The position numbers and the translations under genes are program-made. From the IMG/VR virus record IMGVR_UViG_3300045978_000056, positions 1 through 42,352 of that record: DNA of 42,352 nucleotides; one strand, written 5' to 3'. Below are positions 28,253 to 37,524 of this stretch, in pieces; position 1 is the stretch's first letter; each line of letters begins with the position of its first letter. The notes under the pieces are model-generated. The model did not search any database and was not told the DNA's origin. It was given only the letters and a program-made list of their open reading frames with translations. Origin of the DNA: a virus.

Positions 28253-29262
28253 CACTTCCTACCTTTCGCCGCCTTCCACTGCTCTTCATTCATGTAGCCA
28301 AGGTTAGGATCGATAACTGGAGCCGCTGCTGCCGTGGTCGCAGCAGAACCGCCAGTCCCAAGAGGAGTCTGCGTACCCCAATCACCAGAAGCTCCTGCCC
28401 TGCGCGAGGACATGCGTGATTCATACTCTGCCACGACGCTATCGTCGTATCCCGCGTAGGCGTTCCGCTTCACATTCTCCATGACGTTTCGCATTTCCTG
28501 CAGACCGTACATGATTTCTTCATCAGTACCACCCAGATACCGGCCGATTTCTTGCAACTTCCTGGCAGACTCTTGATCCGTAACGGTGAGGCCAGACGCC
28601 ATGCGCAGAGCCTCATTACGGAGCTTATCTATATCTTGTCTTACTCTCTTACCTTCAGGAGTTAAGACACCAGGAAAGACCGTACCCGTAAGTCCAGCAC
28701 CGGGAAGATCTGTATCTTCCTTGATCCCGCCTTTGTCGCTCATATAAGGCTTGAGTGTCGCATCCAAGGCCGAGAAGGCTCGCTCCATCGCCGGTATGTT
28801 GATTTTCTGTAAGTCGTGGCTGAGCATCCGTGTTCCAACAGCGAGCGCTTTATCATCTCTATCTTTATCTTTCTGATCCTGCTTGGCTTCTCTGGCTGCC
28901 TCACGCGCTGCTCGCATACCCTCAATCTCAAGATCCAATGCCCGGTCAAGCCCACGCTGCTCACCTTCCCATCCACGACGACGCGCCGCTTCACGAGCAT
29001 TCGCAATGTCGTTCATACGGGCCATTTCTGCCTGACCCTCAAGCTCTCGCTGACGTGCCTGGAACCGGCCAATCTGCTCAGCCTGATTCTCAGTAGCTCC
29101 GAAGACTTTCTCACCCAGAGGATTCAAGACACGGTCGCCCGTCAGCATACCGAGCTGTCCAGTAAGCGAACGTCCACGGAGCTTCCCCGCCAGAGCCTTG
29201 AGCTTTTCCTCATCCGTCGGGGGTCGACCAATGATTGCCCCGTAAATATCTTGAATCGGCAT
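28252..29262 (-). CDS. Helical virion protein, putative ejection protein
   Basis: This 336-residue protein is rich in Arg, Glu and Ala. The central ~100 residues form a long charged coiled coil (AREAARRRGWEGEQRGLDRA, MRAAREAAREAKQDQKDKDR). The C-terminal part has a helical bundle pattern and an Ala/Thr linker (GGSAATTAAAAPVIDPN). Four-base overlap with the next gene suggests coordinated translation. Position between other ejection-type genes supports an internal virion role. Family not recognised. Confidence 0.62.
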   Translation of the reverse strand: MPIQDIYGAIIGRPPTDEEKLKALAGKLRGRSLTGQLGMLTGDRVLNPLGEKVFGATENQAEQIGRFQARQRELEGQAEMARMNDIANAREAARRRGWEGEQRGLDRALDLEIEGMRAAREAAREAKQDQKDKDRDDKALAVGTRMLSHDLQKINIPAMERAFSALDATLKPYMSDKGGIKEDTDLPGAGLTGTVFPGVLTPEGKRVRQDIDKLRNEALRMASGLTVTDQESARKLQEIGRYLGGTDEEIMYGLQEMRNVMENVKRNAYAGYDDSVVAEYESRMSSRRAGASGDWGTQTPLGTGGSAATTAAAAPVIDPNLGYMNEEQWKAAKGRK

Positions 29263-29264
29263 GG

Positions 29265-29798
29265 TCAGTACTCTTCTTCATCCAACCGAGGCATGGGCAG
29301 ACTAGTGGCACTGGATATATCCTGTGGCTTCCGTCTCTTGCCACGCAGAAGATCCCAATAGGTGCCGCGACCTTGAGTCTGTTGTCTCTGAATATCAGCC
29401 AGCTCTTTATCTAGCTGCTTGATTTCCTTTCCGGCTGCGTAGTCCTCCAAACCCTTGGCTAAGAAAGATAGTGGGGATGCAGCAACGAAAGACTTACCTG
29501 CGCGGATACCTTCTGGCCCCGCTCTATCACGCACCAGCTCGGCACGCTGCTTGAGCCTCATCTTCTCAGCTTCTTGCTGATCCAGCACACCCAGAGCGAC
29601 GAGTTGCTCAAGCTCCTCATCACTCATATTTTCGTAGCTATACTCCTCCATCCCCACACCGGGACCTTCGAGTGATCCTAGTGTCGGCTTACCACTGCGA
29701 CCTACGACATGCCCTCCGGCCGGAGCATTCCGCGCCGCCACCGGATCATAGGGTAGCCTGCTAGGATCTTCATCCCACGGATCATATGGATACGGCAT
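29265..29798 (-). CDS. Virion-region protein of unknown function
   Basis: This 177-residue protein is Pro/Tyr/Asp-rich at the N-terminus (PYPYDPWDEDPSRLPYDP) and charged-helical in the middle (MSDEELEQLVALGVLDQQEA). One hydrophobic helix lies near residue 105-125 (GKSFVAASPLSFLAKGLED). It sits tightly between ejection-type genes with a one-base overlap upstream. It probably belongs to the same virion complex. Function not recognised. Confidence 0.62.
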   Translation of the reverse strand: MPYPYDPWDEDPSRLPYDPVAARNAPAGGHVVGRSGKPTLGSLEGPGVGMEEYSYENMSDEELEQLVALGVLDQQEAEKMRLKQRAELVRDRAGPEGIRAGKSFVAASPLSFLAKGLEDYAAGKEIKQLDKELADIQRQQTQGRGTYWDLLRGKRRKPQDISSATSLPMPRLDEEEY

Positions 29799-31021
29799 TA
29801 CCAGATCCTCCCGTAGTCGACCACAAAGTAGTCGTTGATCTTACCTGCGATCGCCCACGGCACTTCATCTGCCATGACACCTACGCCGTCCCCACCCCAG
29901 ATCCAATGCCATGTGTAGATGGGAACCCCGAACAGTGTGCCAATTCTCTTAATGTCTCTCTTGAGACGACGGTCACTGAATGCTTTGAATCCAGCACCCG
30001 CGAGATCTGTAATGCCGCTCATCATCATTTGATTCTGCGCCTGTTGCAGATTAGCGGCATCCATCGACGCACCCCACTGATTCTCACCAGCCCTCATGTA
30101 ATCGGCACCCTCTGCTCTCTGAGCCTGAGAGAATCCAGGCATGGACGGCATACCGACCTGCTGACCGGTTAGGAGTGCGTTAATCTCGTTTAGGGTAAAT
30201 CCACGACGCTGCATCTGCTCTGCCATAAACTGCTGACGGAGCTGGTTCTGGTAAGCAGAAGAAGCCTGTTGCTGCCCGAACATCTGCGCGCCGCCCGAGT
30301 TCCAGAGGTCCGCTTGGGTCCCTCTTTCACCGAACAACTGCTGACGGGTCTGAGCATCCATGCCGAGATACCGGCTTGCCTCTTGGCCCGCTCCTGCAGT
30401 CGCCGAGAAGGCAGCCTGCCTCTGCTGATCACCCTGCGACATACGCAGCTTCGCCAATTCATTATCAAACCCTGCGTCACCTTCACGCAAGCCTTGATTG
30501 TAGAGTTGCGTACGGAGGGCGTCTGTCTGGGCCTGCTGTTGAGGCATCGCTCTTTCAGCCCACTGATTGTAGAGTGCATCCCCCGCCTCCTTATAGTACC
30601 GACTAGCGGGGTTGAGCTCTGGTAATCCAGCAGTCGATATTTCTCTCTGTGTTCCGGTGGGACCAATGGCTCCGCCCATCTCCGGAGCACCTGACCAGTC
30701 CATCGCCTGACCGTACTCTTTTCTCATACGGTCAGTCATACTCAGGCCTAGCTGACTACGCTCTAATCCCAGTTGCTGCTGAGCATCGAGCGCTGCCTGC
30801 GCCTGAGGATCTAGTTGTGTAGTCTGGGTCCAGCGATTCAGGTACTGTCCCGTCGTAGGATCCCACTGAGGGGCGTTGCTCCACGTGGTCGAACCAAACG
30901 GAGTGAACTGATCTGGCCGGTTCGCCCAAGTCTGTTGTTCTGTGACGTCTCGTGAAGCTTCAGCGGTTTGTTCCGCGAGCTTGGCATAGTCAGGAGGCTT
31001 CGGTTGAGACTTACCGCCCAT
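29798..31021 (-). CDS. Gln-rich virion protein with C-terminal S74-type chaperone segment
   Basis: This 407-residue protein has a Gln/Ala/Gly-rich, mostly helical body. It ends with SDRRLKRDIKRIGTLFGVPI, YTWHWIWG and GVGVMADEVPWAIAG, then VVDYGRIW. That is the pattern of the intramolecular chaperone of endosialidase and tail spikes (peptidase S74), which auto-cleaves after trimer assembly. The Ser-Asp pair at its start is present. S74 domains normally cap beta-helical spikes; here the partner is a helical, ejection-type protein. The role is probably structural. Confidence 0.78.
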   Translation of the reverse strand: MGGKSQPKPPDYAKLAEQTAEASRDVTEQQTWANRPDQFTPFGSTTWSNAPQWDPTTGQYLNRWTQTTQLDPQAQAALDAQQQLGLERSQLGLSMTDRMRKEYGQAMDWSGAPEMGGAIGPTGTQREISTAGLPELNPASRYYKEAGDALYNQWAERAMPQQQAQTDALRTQLYNQGLREGDAGFDNELAKLRMSQGDQQRQAAFSATAGAGQEASRYLGMDAQTRQQLFGERGTQADLWNSGGAQMFGQQQASSAYQNQLRQQFMAEQMQRRGFTLNEINALLTGQQVGMPSMPGFSQAQRAEGADYMRAGENQWGASMDAANLQQAQNQMMMSGITDLAGAGFKAFSDRRLKRDIKRIGTLFGVPIYTWHWIWGGDGVGVMADEVPWAIAGKINDYFVVDYGRIW

Positions 31022-31427
31022 ATCTCCTCCGCAGCATATTCGCCATCGTTGCCTGCCTCTGCATTGGATTTATAGGCTGAGCAGGGATACCTTGAGCTGG
31101 CATCGCTGGAGCCATTGCGCCACGAGGAGTTCCCTGCGCCATCGGTGGAGCAGCCTGTGGAGGAGGCGTTCCCGGAGGAACCTGAGGCGGCGCTCCAGGC
31201 GGACCCTGACCATAGCCGGGAGGTCCTTTGCCAGACTTACCTCCGAGTCCCTGCATCGCAGTTGCCATCTGCTGAGTAAGTTGGGGTGAAGCAGGAGTTA
31301 CTTGGGCATTGGGATTCTGCTGCATATACTGACTAGGAGTTGGCATACTCTTGCCAGTTCCGGCAGCACGGGATCCTTGAGTTCCGGCCGCTCCGTAGCT
31401 AGGAGCTGAGGCTGCGCTTTGGCTCAT
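31011..31427 (-). CDS. Pro/Gln/Gly-rich protein of the virion region
   Basis: This 138-residue, low-complexity protein is Ser/Ala/Gly at the start, then a Pro-rich stretch (GPPGYGQGPPGAPPQVPPGT) and a basic end (ATMANMLRRRYGR). It is predicted to be disordered. It overlaps both neighbours by short stretches, which supports translation. Possible linker or scaffold-like component of the ejection complex. No family is recognised. Confidence 0.6.
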   Translation of the reverse strand: MSQSAASAPSYGAAGTQGSRAAGTGKSMPTPSQYMQQNPNAQVTPASPQLTQQMATAMQGLGGKSGKGPPGYGQGPPGAPPQVPPGTPPPQAAPPMAQGTPRGAMAPAMPAQGIPAQPINPMQRQATMANMLRRRYGR

Positions 31428-31815
31428 GGATTCTGTACTCCGAAATAATAAGATCTACGCCATCACTCCACCCGTCTATTATCCTTGTCTTTTCTACCCA
31501 ACCGAGTTTCTTAATTACTCGCAGGGCGCGGATGTTGTCTGAGGCCGTGGACCCAATTATAATCCGACGTCCATAGCTTGACAAGTACCCGAGTGCTTCA
31601 TTCCATAAAGGGATAAGACACCGGGGCTGACGGATATGGAAGTGCATCATTACACTGTTGGGAGTCCAGTTATCAAACCCGACCATTCCCATCGCAAATT
31701 GATCATTGTATGCGACAATCCCACCAAACTCCGTAGTAGGAATGAGATTCAAAGTCGCACAGAACCAGCGAGCATCGTGGTCTTCTGCTGCACGGAATCT
31801 AATTACAGGCTTCAC
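31399..31815 (-). CDS. GNAT-family acetyltransferase
   Basis: This 138-residue protein starts at GTG 31815 in a GTGA overlap with the preceding stop. GGIVAYNDQFAMGMVGFDNW and the C-terminal IIIGSTASDNIRALRVIKKL, GWVEKTRIIDG, match the acetyl-CoA-binding region of GNAT enzymes (the N-x-x-A-x-x-x-x-x-K-L-G-F/W pattern). Small GNAT proteins sit among the structural genes of many podophages. The substrate is unknown; a virion or host protein is possible. Confidence 0.77.
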   Translation of the reverse strand: MKPVIRFRAAEDHDARWFCATLNLIPTTEFGGIVAYNDQFAMGMVGFDNWTPNSVMMHFHIRQPRCLIPLWNEALGYLSSYGRRIIIGSTASDNIRALRVIKKLGWVEKTRIIDGWSDGVDLIISEYRIHEPKRSLSS

Positions 31816-33449
31816 AGGATGCCGCCCATGTCGAACATGACGTCGGTTCCGATATGCGTCGTTTCCGCACCGGATCGACCGCGCATATAGACCGCCACAT
31901 ATCGTCCGAGACCATCCCCTCCAATGGGCGGCTGATCTACAATATAGCTTCCACCCCAGAAAGCTATATCCCAAATCGACGTATCCCATGCACCACTAGT
32001 CGGCGGAGTATATGGAGGGGAGCCGGGAGGTTGTGACAAGTTAAAGTCATAGCGAGCCTGCGTTGTATAGAGAGGAGTAGCTTGACCGATGAACATCGGC
32101 CTGAGAAACTGCACCCTCTTGAATCTAGCAGGCTGATTATATCCTTGGAAGCTCGTAAGACTTTCCCACTCAATAGGCTGCGCCGTCTCTCCATCATCCT
32201 CTAGCATCACATGATCTACCGCCCCCGCGAAAACATAGATCCTATTATCTAGGTCTCCGAGGTACAGTTCACGATGAAATACTGAGGCTGTGTTGATTGG
32301 CACACCTACGAATTGAGACCATGCTCGAGTCTGAGTGTTGTAGCAGAACTGAGTATAGGGCTGACTTAATTCTTTAGGAGTAAGGAGCAAAATCATTTGG
32401 TCGATAGGACTAAGAACAATCTGCCATCCCCGCTGGACCACGCCTCGGTTGATGAGACCAGCGAGTCGAGGGTTGATCTTAAAGGAGATACTCGCCTGTG
32501 CATCCGTGAGCGGCATACCAGCGATCAACTTAGAAGCTTGAATGACCCCGTAGCTAGTTATGATCAATAGCTCTCCGCCCATGTCATCCGCTTGCCGCCG
32601 TCCCTCCATCATATCGCCAATGTACCACCATCCATTCATGTTGAAGTTAGAGGGTGCGGTCGCTGGATCAGTGCCCTTGTAGACCAGCATATCACCCGCA
32701 GCGGAGAGAGCGACTAAATAGTCATCAACTCCTTCGCCACCATCAAGAGTCCAGTTATGTAGACTCTTGAGCAGACCTCCGTACTTGAATTTGTTACCGA
32801 ACTCAAACGAAGCAGCATTGCCAGAGATCTGTCCGACAGGTAGATACCATCCTCGGCCAGAGTTACGCTCGATTACCCAGACTCTATTCTTCCATACGGT
32901 GACGAACTCAACTTTATCGGGCGTTATTCCTCCGGAAATAGATCCAACTGTCCAGGTATCTGTGGACGCGGTGTAGAGTAGGTATCCATTTTCTTCATCT
33001 GCTGCGAGGAGATAGGATCCGGCGATGGTAACATAATTCTGCCACGATGCCCATCCTGCATTTCCTGCTTTAACCGTGAAATCAAACTTCTTAGTCGGTG
33101 CAACTCCTGCAGAAGTAACGTCATAGATGCCATCGCTTGTAAATGCGAAGAGTCTATCGAGGACACTCGCATTCGAAGGGTGCTTGAATGGGACGAGGGT
33201 TCTAATTCCTGACCCAGCCGGGACTGGCGGACACCATTCACGATATCCCTTCCTTACACGGACTCCGTATTGCGACGGAACCATGTTGATGAGAACAAGA
33301 GCATCTTGAGGCTGAAGTTCGGTTGCAGAGCTGACCGCGTTAATCCCGCCTTGGGCGCAGGGAAGAAAGACAGGCTGCGTGATCTGTTTCTGCGGACGTC
33401 GTCTACGACCCGCTAGCTCGGCGAACTTCTTTCCTGCTGCTAGAGGCAT
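31812..33449 (-). CDS. Tail/stabilisation protein, beta-propeller-like
   Basis: This 545-residue protein has many short strand repeats with Gly/Asp turns (DGIYDVTSAGV, NYVTIAGSYLLAADEENGYL, NRIYVFAGAVDH), as expected for a beta-propeller. The opening FLPCAQGGINAVSSATELQP and DALVLINMVPSQYGVRVRKG match podovirus tail proteins of the P22 gp10 type, which close the connector after DNA packaging. The gene directly follows the adaptor gene, as expected. Confidence in the role is moderate. Confidence 0.75.
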   Translation of the reverse strand: MPLAAGKKFAELAGRRRRPQKQITQPVFLPCAQGGINAVSSATELQPQDALVLINMVPSQYGVRVRKGYREWCPPVPAGSGIRTLVPFKHPSNASVLDRLFAFTSDGIYDVTSAGVAPTKKFDFTVKAGNAGWASWQNYVTIAGSYLLAADEENGYLLYTASTDTWTVGSISGGITPDKVEFVTVWKNRVWVIERNSGRGWYLPVGQISGNAASFEFGNKFKYGGLLKSLHNWTLDGGEGVDDYLVALSAAGDMLVYKGTDPATAPSNFNMNGWWYIGDMMEGRRQADDMGGELLIITSYGVIQASKLIAGMPLTDAQASISFKINPRLAGLINRGVVQRGWQIVLSPIDQMILLLTPKELSQPYTQFCYNTQTRAWSQFVGVPINTASVFHRELYLGDLDNRIYVFAGAVDHVMLEDDGETAQPIEWESLTSFQGYNQPARFKRVQFLRPMFIGQATPLYTTQARYDFNLSQPPGSPPYTPPTSGAWDTSIWDIAFWGGSYIVDQPPIGGDGLGRYVAVYMRGRSGAETTHIGTDVMFDMGGIL

Positions 33450-34204
33450 CAGTCACCAAACCCCGTCTCTGGGACGTTGATGTATTGGTTGAGGAATGGA
33501 TTCCGGTAGCCGACTGGCCCATTGAGTGAGAGGATAGGTGCTGATTTATCCTTACCGACCCAAGCATCCAGAGCCAGATTAAACTCGTCTTCCGCCTTGC
33601 TCGTATCAAACCCTTTCGCCTGGAGGAATACGACCTTCAATTTCTTTAGGAAGAGGATCGGCTCGTATAGCGGAAGATCTGCCGAGGCGGATACGAAATC
33701 TTTATACGTCGGCGCTCCTGGAGGGCTCGTGCCGTCTTGTACCCAATTCCGCGAGATATACTTAAATCCCACGGGAATCCCAGGCGCAGGAGGTTGAGGC
33801 CATAATTGAATCTGACCTTCGGAGATACGGAACCATGCGTAGATCGTAACAGAGTAGAGCTGGGAAGCTTCAAGATAACTCCACCATTGGGGTGAGGCAG
33901 GACCAAGAAGGGGATAGGCTGAACCGGGAACTCCGCGCTGCCATCCTGTCTGGTCAATCATATGACTAAAGTTGGCTGGTAAGTCATACAGACCAGTGTC
34001 CCCCGGAGCGGTCGTAAAATTATGCGACCTTTCCAGCATCTGCCAGTCAGCAGCCTGGATTAAATCTTGGCCTGCCTCATTCGCTAGATTACAGAGCTGC
34101 ACGAATGCAGGATCTGCTGAAGCAAATGGATCTGTAACCTTGTTGAGACCGATGGCAACGGCCACTCGGTTAACAAGATCTCCAATGGTTTGGAATCTAG
34201 CCAT
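33449..34204 (-). CDS. Head-tail adaptor (P22 gp4-like / tail tubular A-like)
   Basis: This 251-residue protein opens with FQTIGDLVNRVAVAIGLNKV, continues with LCNLANEAGQDLIQAADWQM, and has YDLPANFSHMIDQTGW. This pattern is typical of podovirus connector or tail tubular A proteins that bind under the portal. The second half is mixed, with FLKKLKVVFLQAKGFD and EDEFNLALDAW. The one-base overlap with the downstream tail gene supports joint assembly. Confidence 0.74.
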   Translation of the reverse strand: MARFQTIGDLVNRVAVAIGLNKVTDPFASADPAFVQLCNLANEAGQDLIQAADWQMLERSHNFTTAPGDTGLYDLPANFSHMIDQTGWQRGVPGSAYPLLGPASPQWWSYLEASQLYSVTIYAWFRISEGQIQLWPQPPAPGIPVGFKYISRNWVQDGTSPPGAPTYKDFVSASADLPLYEPILFLKKLKVVFLQAKGFDTSKAEDEFNLALDAWVGKDKSAPILSLNGPVGYRNPFLNQYINVPETGFGD

Positions 34205-34206
34205 CG

Positions 34207-34533
34207 TTACTCCAGTGCTAGTCCGCCGCCGGCTGTAAGTCCAACTCCTTGATCATACGAAACTGCTGCTGCTGCCGTCGCAACGATCTTACCCGCTGCG
34301 TCATAGGGGATACCAGAACAGTAACTCGCAATCGGACCTGCCGAAGTGGCGACTTTTCCGGCAGTTGTTATAGGAATACCACTGGACACACTAGCGATAG
34401 GATTGGTTGAGTCAAAGCAGAGCTTATAATCTGCTGAGATAGGCAGTCCCCTCCAATAGGATACGACAGCAATAGCTGAATTCGCCTTTATCCTACCAGT
34501 TGCAGGATTTCCCATTCCAGTGAATACGCTCAT
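34207..34533 (-). CDS. Small protein built of G-x-P repeats
   Basis: This 108-residue protein has a repeating unit of about 22 residues: SGIPITTAGKVATSAGPIAS, SGIPYDAAGKIVATAAAAVS, with a partial GLPISADYKLCFD and a terminal GVGLTAGGGLALE. The same unit makes up the N-terminus of the 798-residue protein two genes upstream in the operon. It is predicted to be a beta-rich virion component, perhaps a short version or partner of that protein. Family not recognised. Confidence 0.68.
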   Translation of the reverse strand: MSVFTGMGNPATGRIKANSAIAVVSYWRGLPISADYKLCFDSTNPIASVSSGIPITTAGKVATSAGPIASYCSGIPYDAAGKIVATAAAAVSYDQGVGLTAGGGLALE

Positions 34534-35126
34534 CCTTTCCTCTTTGCCAGCTCCTCGATCCTGGCTGCCTGATCTGCGACTGCCTTCTTCAAGGTGTCGA
34601 TTTCGTTATCCCGCTTGTCCAGCTCAGACTGCATCTTTGTGACAACAGCCTGATCTTTCATTGCGGTTACGAAGTCGGTGGCTTTGTTCTTCCACTGAGC
34701 GCCTCCCGGAATCTTCGCCACGTGGACGTCAGCCAGCGTCGCCAGTTGCTCCACAGTGAAGACATTGATAAACTCAAGCTCCTTAGCGAGAGTTTCGGGA
34801 ATGGTGGGCCAGAGAGATAAGGGTGTGCCTTCATTAGCTTTCTGCTCCTCCTGATTTTTGAAGCGAGCATACTGTTTGGGGAAGCGCATACGATCATCTG
34901 TCGGTAGCGTACCCGTGACCTGGACTGGGCGTTCCACTATGTTCAGGCGGTCTCCAGGAACCATGATCTTTACAAACTCACGATTCTTGAAGCACCGCCG
35001 TCCTTCCGCCAAAGAACGGTCTTTATCCTCGACCGCCTTATTATAGAATAGAACACCCAATCGATCATCCCCAAACAATGGATTGTTGACGTTATCGGCG
35101 AGCTCTTCAATGCTTATATCAGCCAT
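34530..35126 (-). CDS. Conserved head-region protein with C-terminal coiled coil
   Basis: This 198-residue protein has an N-terminal part, FVKIMVPGDRLNIVERPVQV, followed by MRFPKQYARFKNQ and GTPLSLWP, a pattern I recognise from uncharacterised phage head proteins. Residues ~105-130 read EFINVFTVEQLATLADVH. The last 50 residues form a coiled coil (SELDKRDNEIDTLKKAVADQ). It is embedded among structural genes. Precise role unknown. Confidence 0.68.
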   Translation of the reverse strand: MADISIEELADNVNNPLFGDDRLGVLFYNKAVEDKDRSLAEGRRCFKNREFVKIMVPGDRLNIVERPVQVTGTLPTDDRMRFPKQYARFKNQEEQKANEGTPLSLWPTIPETLAKELEFINVFTVEQLATLADVHVAKIPGGAQWKNKATDFVTAMKDQAVVTKMQSELDKRDNEIDTLKKAVADQAARIEELAKRKG

Positions 35127-35127
35127 T

Positions 35128-37524
35128 TCATTCTCCTGTTATTTCACCGGCGTATTCCGGAGAGTTATCCTCGTTAACGACATAGAGATGCTTACCTGTG
35201 AAGTCGGTCCAAGGACCAGCACGGAGGCGAACAGTAAGCTCTCCATCCTTCCACTCTACTGGCGTGGCAAGCGCGAAGTCCGTACATCCTGCCCATGTCG
35301 ACGCATTGCCGAGCATTACGCGAGCAGCGGAGTGTGGACCGATTGCCAAGTAAATATCGTCCATCAGCGGATCAAAGGTATGCGGATCATCGAGATTCCC
35401 CGCCCATCCCAGAACACCGAACCACTTCAGTTCCTTTGGACGGTCAGCTTTGTAAACTCTTCGATCATCCCGCACACGCTCACGCATTGCGTCTGTCGTA
35501 TCTAACCGAGCGTACACGTAATCGTTGGCATCACCAATGGGGTCTCCAGGCTTGAGCCAAATCTGGATCATATTCCACTTCGTCTTACTCCAGAAAGTCC
35601 GTGGAATGAGATACACAGACTGATAGGCATTATTTCCACTGAGCACACTATTCGTAACATCGGGCCACGACAAACAGTGGATATCCATATTCGCTGCGCC
35701 ACCGGGAGTGTTTCCAGGTCCGCCGTTCGTGAACCACACAGACTTCAGATTGGACCCATACTTGTTCGGCGTATCGGCATTCTTACCATCCCGGAACCTC
35801 ATACAGTAACTGACGTAGAATTCAGAGAATGTCTGTCCAGTTACTAACTCACGTGCGAGTTGGCGAGCATTCGTAGCTCCATCGGGATTCCAGACCGAAA
35901 TGCAGTTCCCTGTCCGTCCGCCTTCTGCAATAATTGGTCCAAGAGAACCATCGCGATACTTACTCCAAGAACCTATCGTGGACATAAGAGGCGCTTGATC
36001 ACCAGGAGACCCTGAACGGTGATCATCGAACATTACGACGGTAGGTCCTTGACCAAATGCTCCTCTATCTCGCTTAATAGTAATGACACCATCTGGTCGA
36101 AAGTCACCTCGCACATCGTATCCTGGAGCTGGATCAAAACCAGTTTCGGGGGGTACAGGAATCGGCGGAGCTTCTGAAGTCTTGAACGTACCCACGAAGA
36201 CTACGCTACGGTCATGCCGGACCAATATGAGCTTCTTGTCTGTAGCATCGGCGAACTGGCCCAAGCAGAGCTTCACCTTGATCCGTCCATTTCCCCACTC
36301 TACCAGCTCACAAAGCTCTTGCTTATTGCCGATAGCAGTCCAGTCAGAAGACTCTGTCACCAGTACACGAGCTTCTGAGTCTGCACAGTAGATCTCACCA
36401 ATATCGATGACCGGCAGCTTCGGCTCTTCTGGTTCAGAGCCTGCGTCGTAGCCCATAATCGCAAATCTGTGACCACGACCAGTCAAGTTACGTGTGGCAT
36501 CAGTCAGCGTATTGATGGGCTTATTCGCCATTCGGTTCTGAATAAAGCCAGTCGCTCCACCCGCAGGTACGTCGACGTAGATTTCCATCACCGTCCACGT
36601 ATTCGCCGGAGGCCGCGCCTGTTTCCAGAAACGAGTAGAATCCGCACCACCTGTTTGACCGAACTTGATATAGCTCCCGCCGTCCGTCGTTATGGAGCAG
36701 ATACGGTTCTTATCATCTGCTCCCCAGATACGGAACCACTTAATCGCATGAGCCGGTGGCTGAGCTGAGAAATGCACGAACATTCGGCAATAGGCTCTAG
36801 AGAACTCAGGCCCAGGATTATTCCCACCCATCGCAGCGGGATCAGACAAGTAACCATCACTGTAGCTCGCAACTCCTCTACCGTCTATACGATAGTTCCT
36901 GTGTTGGCGAGAATGCCGAGGGTTCGCACTGGATAGCTTGACCTTCTGCCCACCAGAACCGCTCGTACTATTCTGCGCGTAGTATCCAGCAGAGCCAGTG
37001 GGGACAGGAACGTCACCAAGATTCTGGTACTTGAGCAGATTATCAATACGGTCAAGCCATGTGTGAGCTGGACCACCACCGAGATTCGCACCCACAATGG
37101 TGATTTCGGTGCCATCCTTTAACTCACCTTCCCACGTGACAGAATATCCAGGCTGAGGCTCAAATTCTTCACTCGGAGGTTCAGGCTGCGGCTCTGGGGG
37201 AGCTTCTTGGATATTCGCTACAAGAGCGCCATTGTCTGCATATGGAGTCCCGCAGCTATATCCTGTCGCGGGACCAGCGCTCAGCGCAAGCTGGTTATCT
37301 GCTGTGAATGCAAGACCATTCTCAAATCTCGTAGGGGCAGATCTAGAGACGCAGATGTTACCATCGTCGTCAAATGGTAGATCTCCATGAAAGTGTGTTG
37401 GAAGTGTTTCTGCTACGACTACGGCTCCTTCTTCGTTTAACGGAAGTCCATTGAACCAATTGACAACGGGGCCATCCCCTACTGGAATGACCCCGTTGGG
37501 AGCTAGACCATTAAATATACTCAT
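35128..37524 (-). CDS. Large lectin-like virion protein with an internal duplication
   Basis: This 798-residue protein has ~110 N-terminal residues of G-x-P repeats (NGLPLNEEGAVVVAE, GDLPFDDDGNICVS, NGLAFTADNQLALS, CGTPYADNGALVA). After a Pro/Glu linker come two homologous ~330-residue units. The first ends VEWGNGRIKVKLCLGQFADA and the second ends VEWKDGELTVRLRAGPWTDF. Both contain strand-rich, Trp-rich segments (NTWTVMEIYVDVP; TKWNMIQIWLKPGD) like ConA-type jelly rolls that bind or cut polysaccharide. It is probably a virion surface protein contacting host glycans. Enzymatic activity cannot be read from the sequence. Confidence 0.72.
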   Translation of the reverse strand: MSIFNGLAPNGVIPVGDGPVVNWFNGLPLNEEGAVVVAETLPTHFHGDLPFDDDGNICVSRSAPTRFENGLAFTADNQLALSAGPATGYSCGTPYADNGALVANIQEAPPEPQPEPPSEEFEPQPGYSVTWEGELKDGTEITIVGANLGGGPAHTWLDRIDNLLKYQNLGDVPVPTGSAGYYAQNSTSGSGGQKVKLSSANPRHSRQHRNYRIDGRGVASYSDGYLSDPAAMGGNNPGPEFSRAYCRMFVHFSAQPPAHAIKWFRIWGADDKNRICSITTDGGSYIKFGQTGGADSTRFWKQARPPANTWTVMEIYVDVPAGGATGFIQNRMANKPINTLTDATRNLTGRGHRFAIMGYDAGSEPEEPKLPVIDIGEIYCADSEARVLVTESSDWTAIGNKQELCELVEWGNGRIKVKLCLGQFADATDKKLILVRHDRSVVFVGTFKTSEAPPIPVPPETGFDPAPGYDVRGDFRPDGVITIKRDRGAFGQGPTVVMFDDHRSGSPGDQAPLMSTIGSWSKYRDGSLGPIIAEGGRTGNCISVWNPDGATNARQLARELVTGQTFSEFYVSYCMRFRDGKNADTPNKYGSNLKSVWFTNGGPGNTPGGAANMDIHCLSWPDVTNSVLSGNNAYQSVYLIPRTFWSKTKWNMIQIWLKPGDPIGDANDYVYARLDTTDAMRERVRDDRRVYKADRPKELKWFGVLGWAGNLDDPHTFDPLMDDIYLAIGPHSAARVMLGNASTWAGCTDFALATPVEWKDGELTVRLRAGPWTDFTGKHLYVVNEDNSPEYAGEITGE

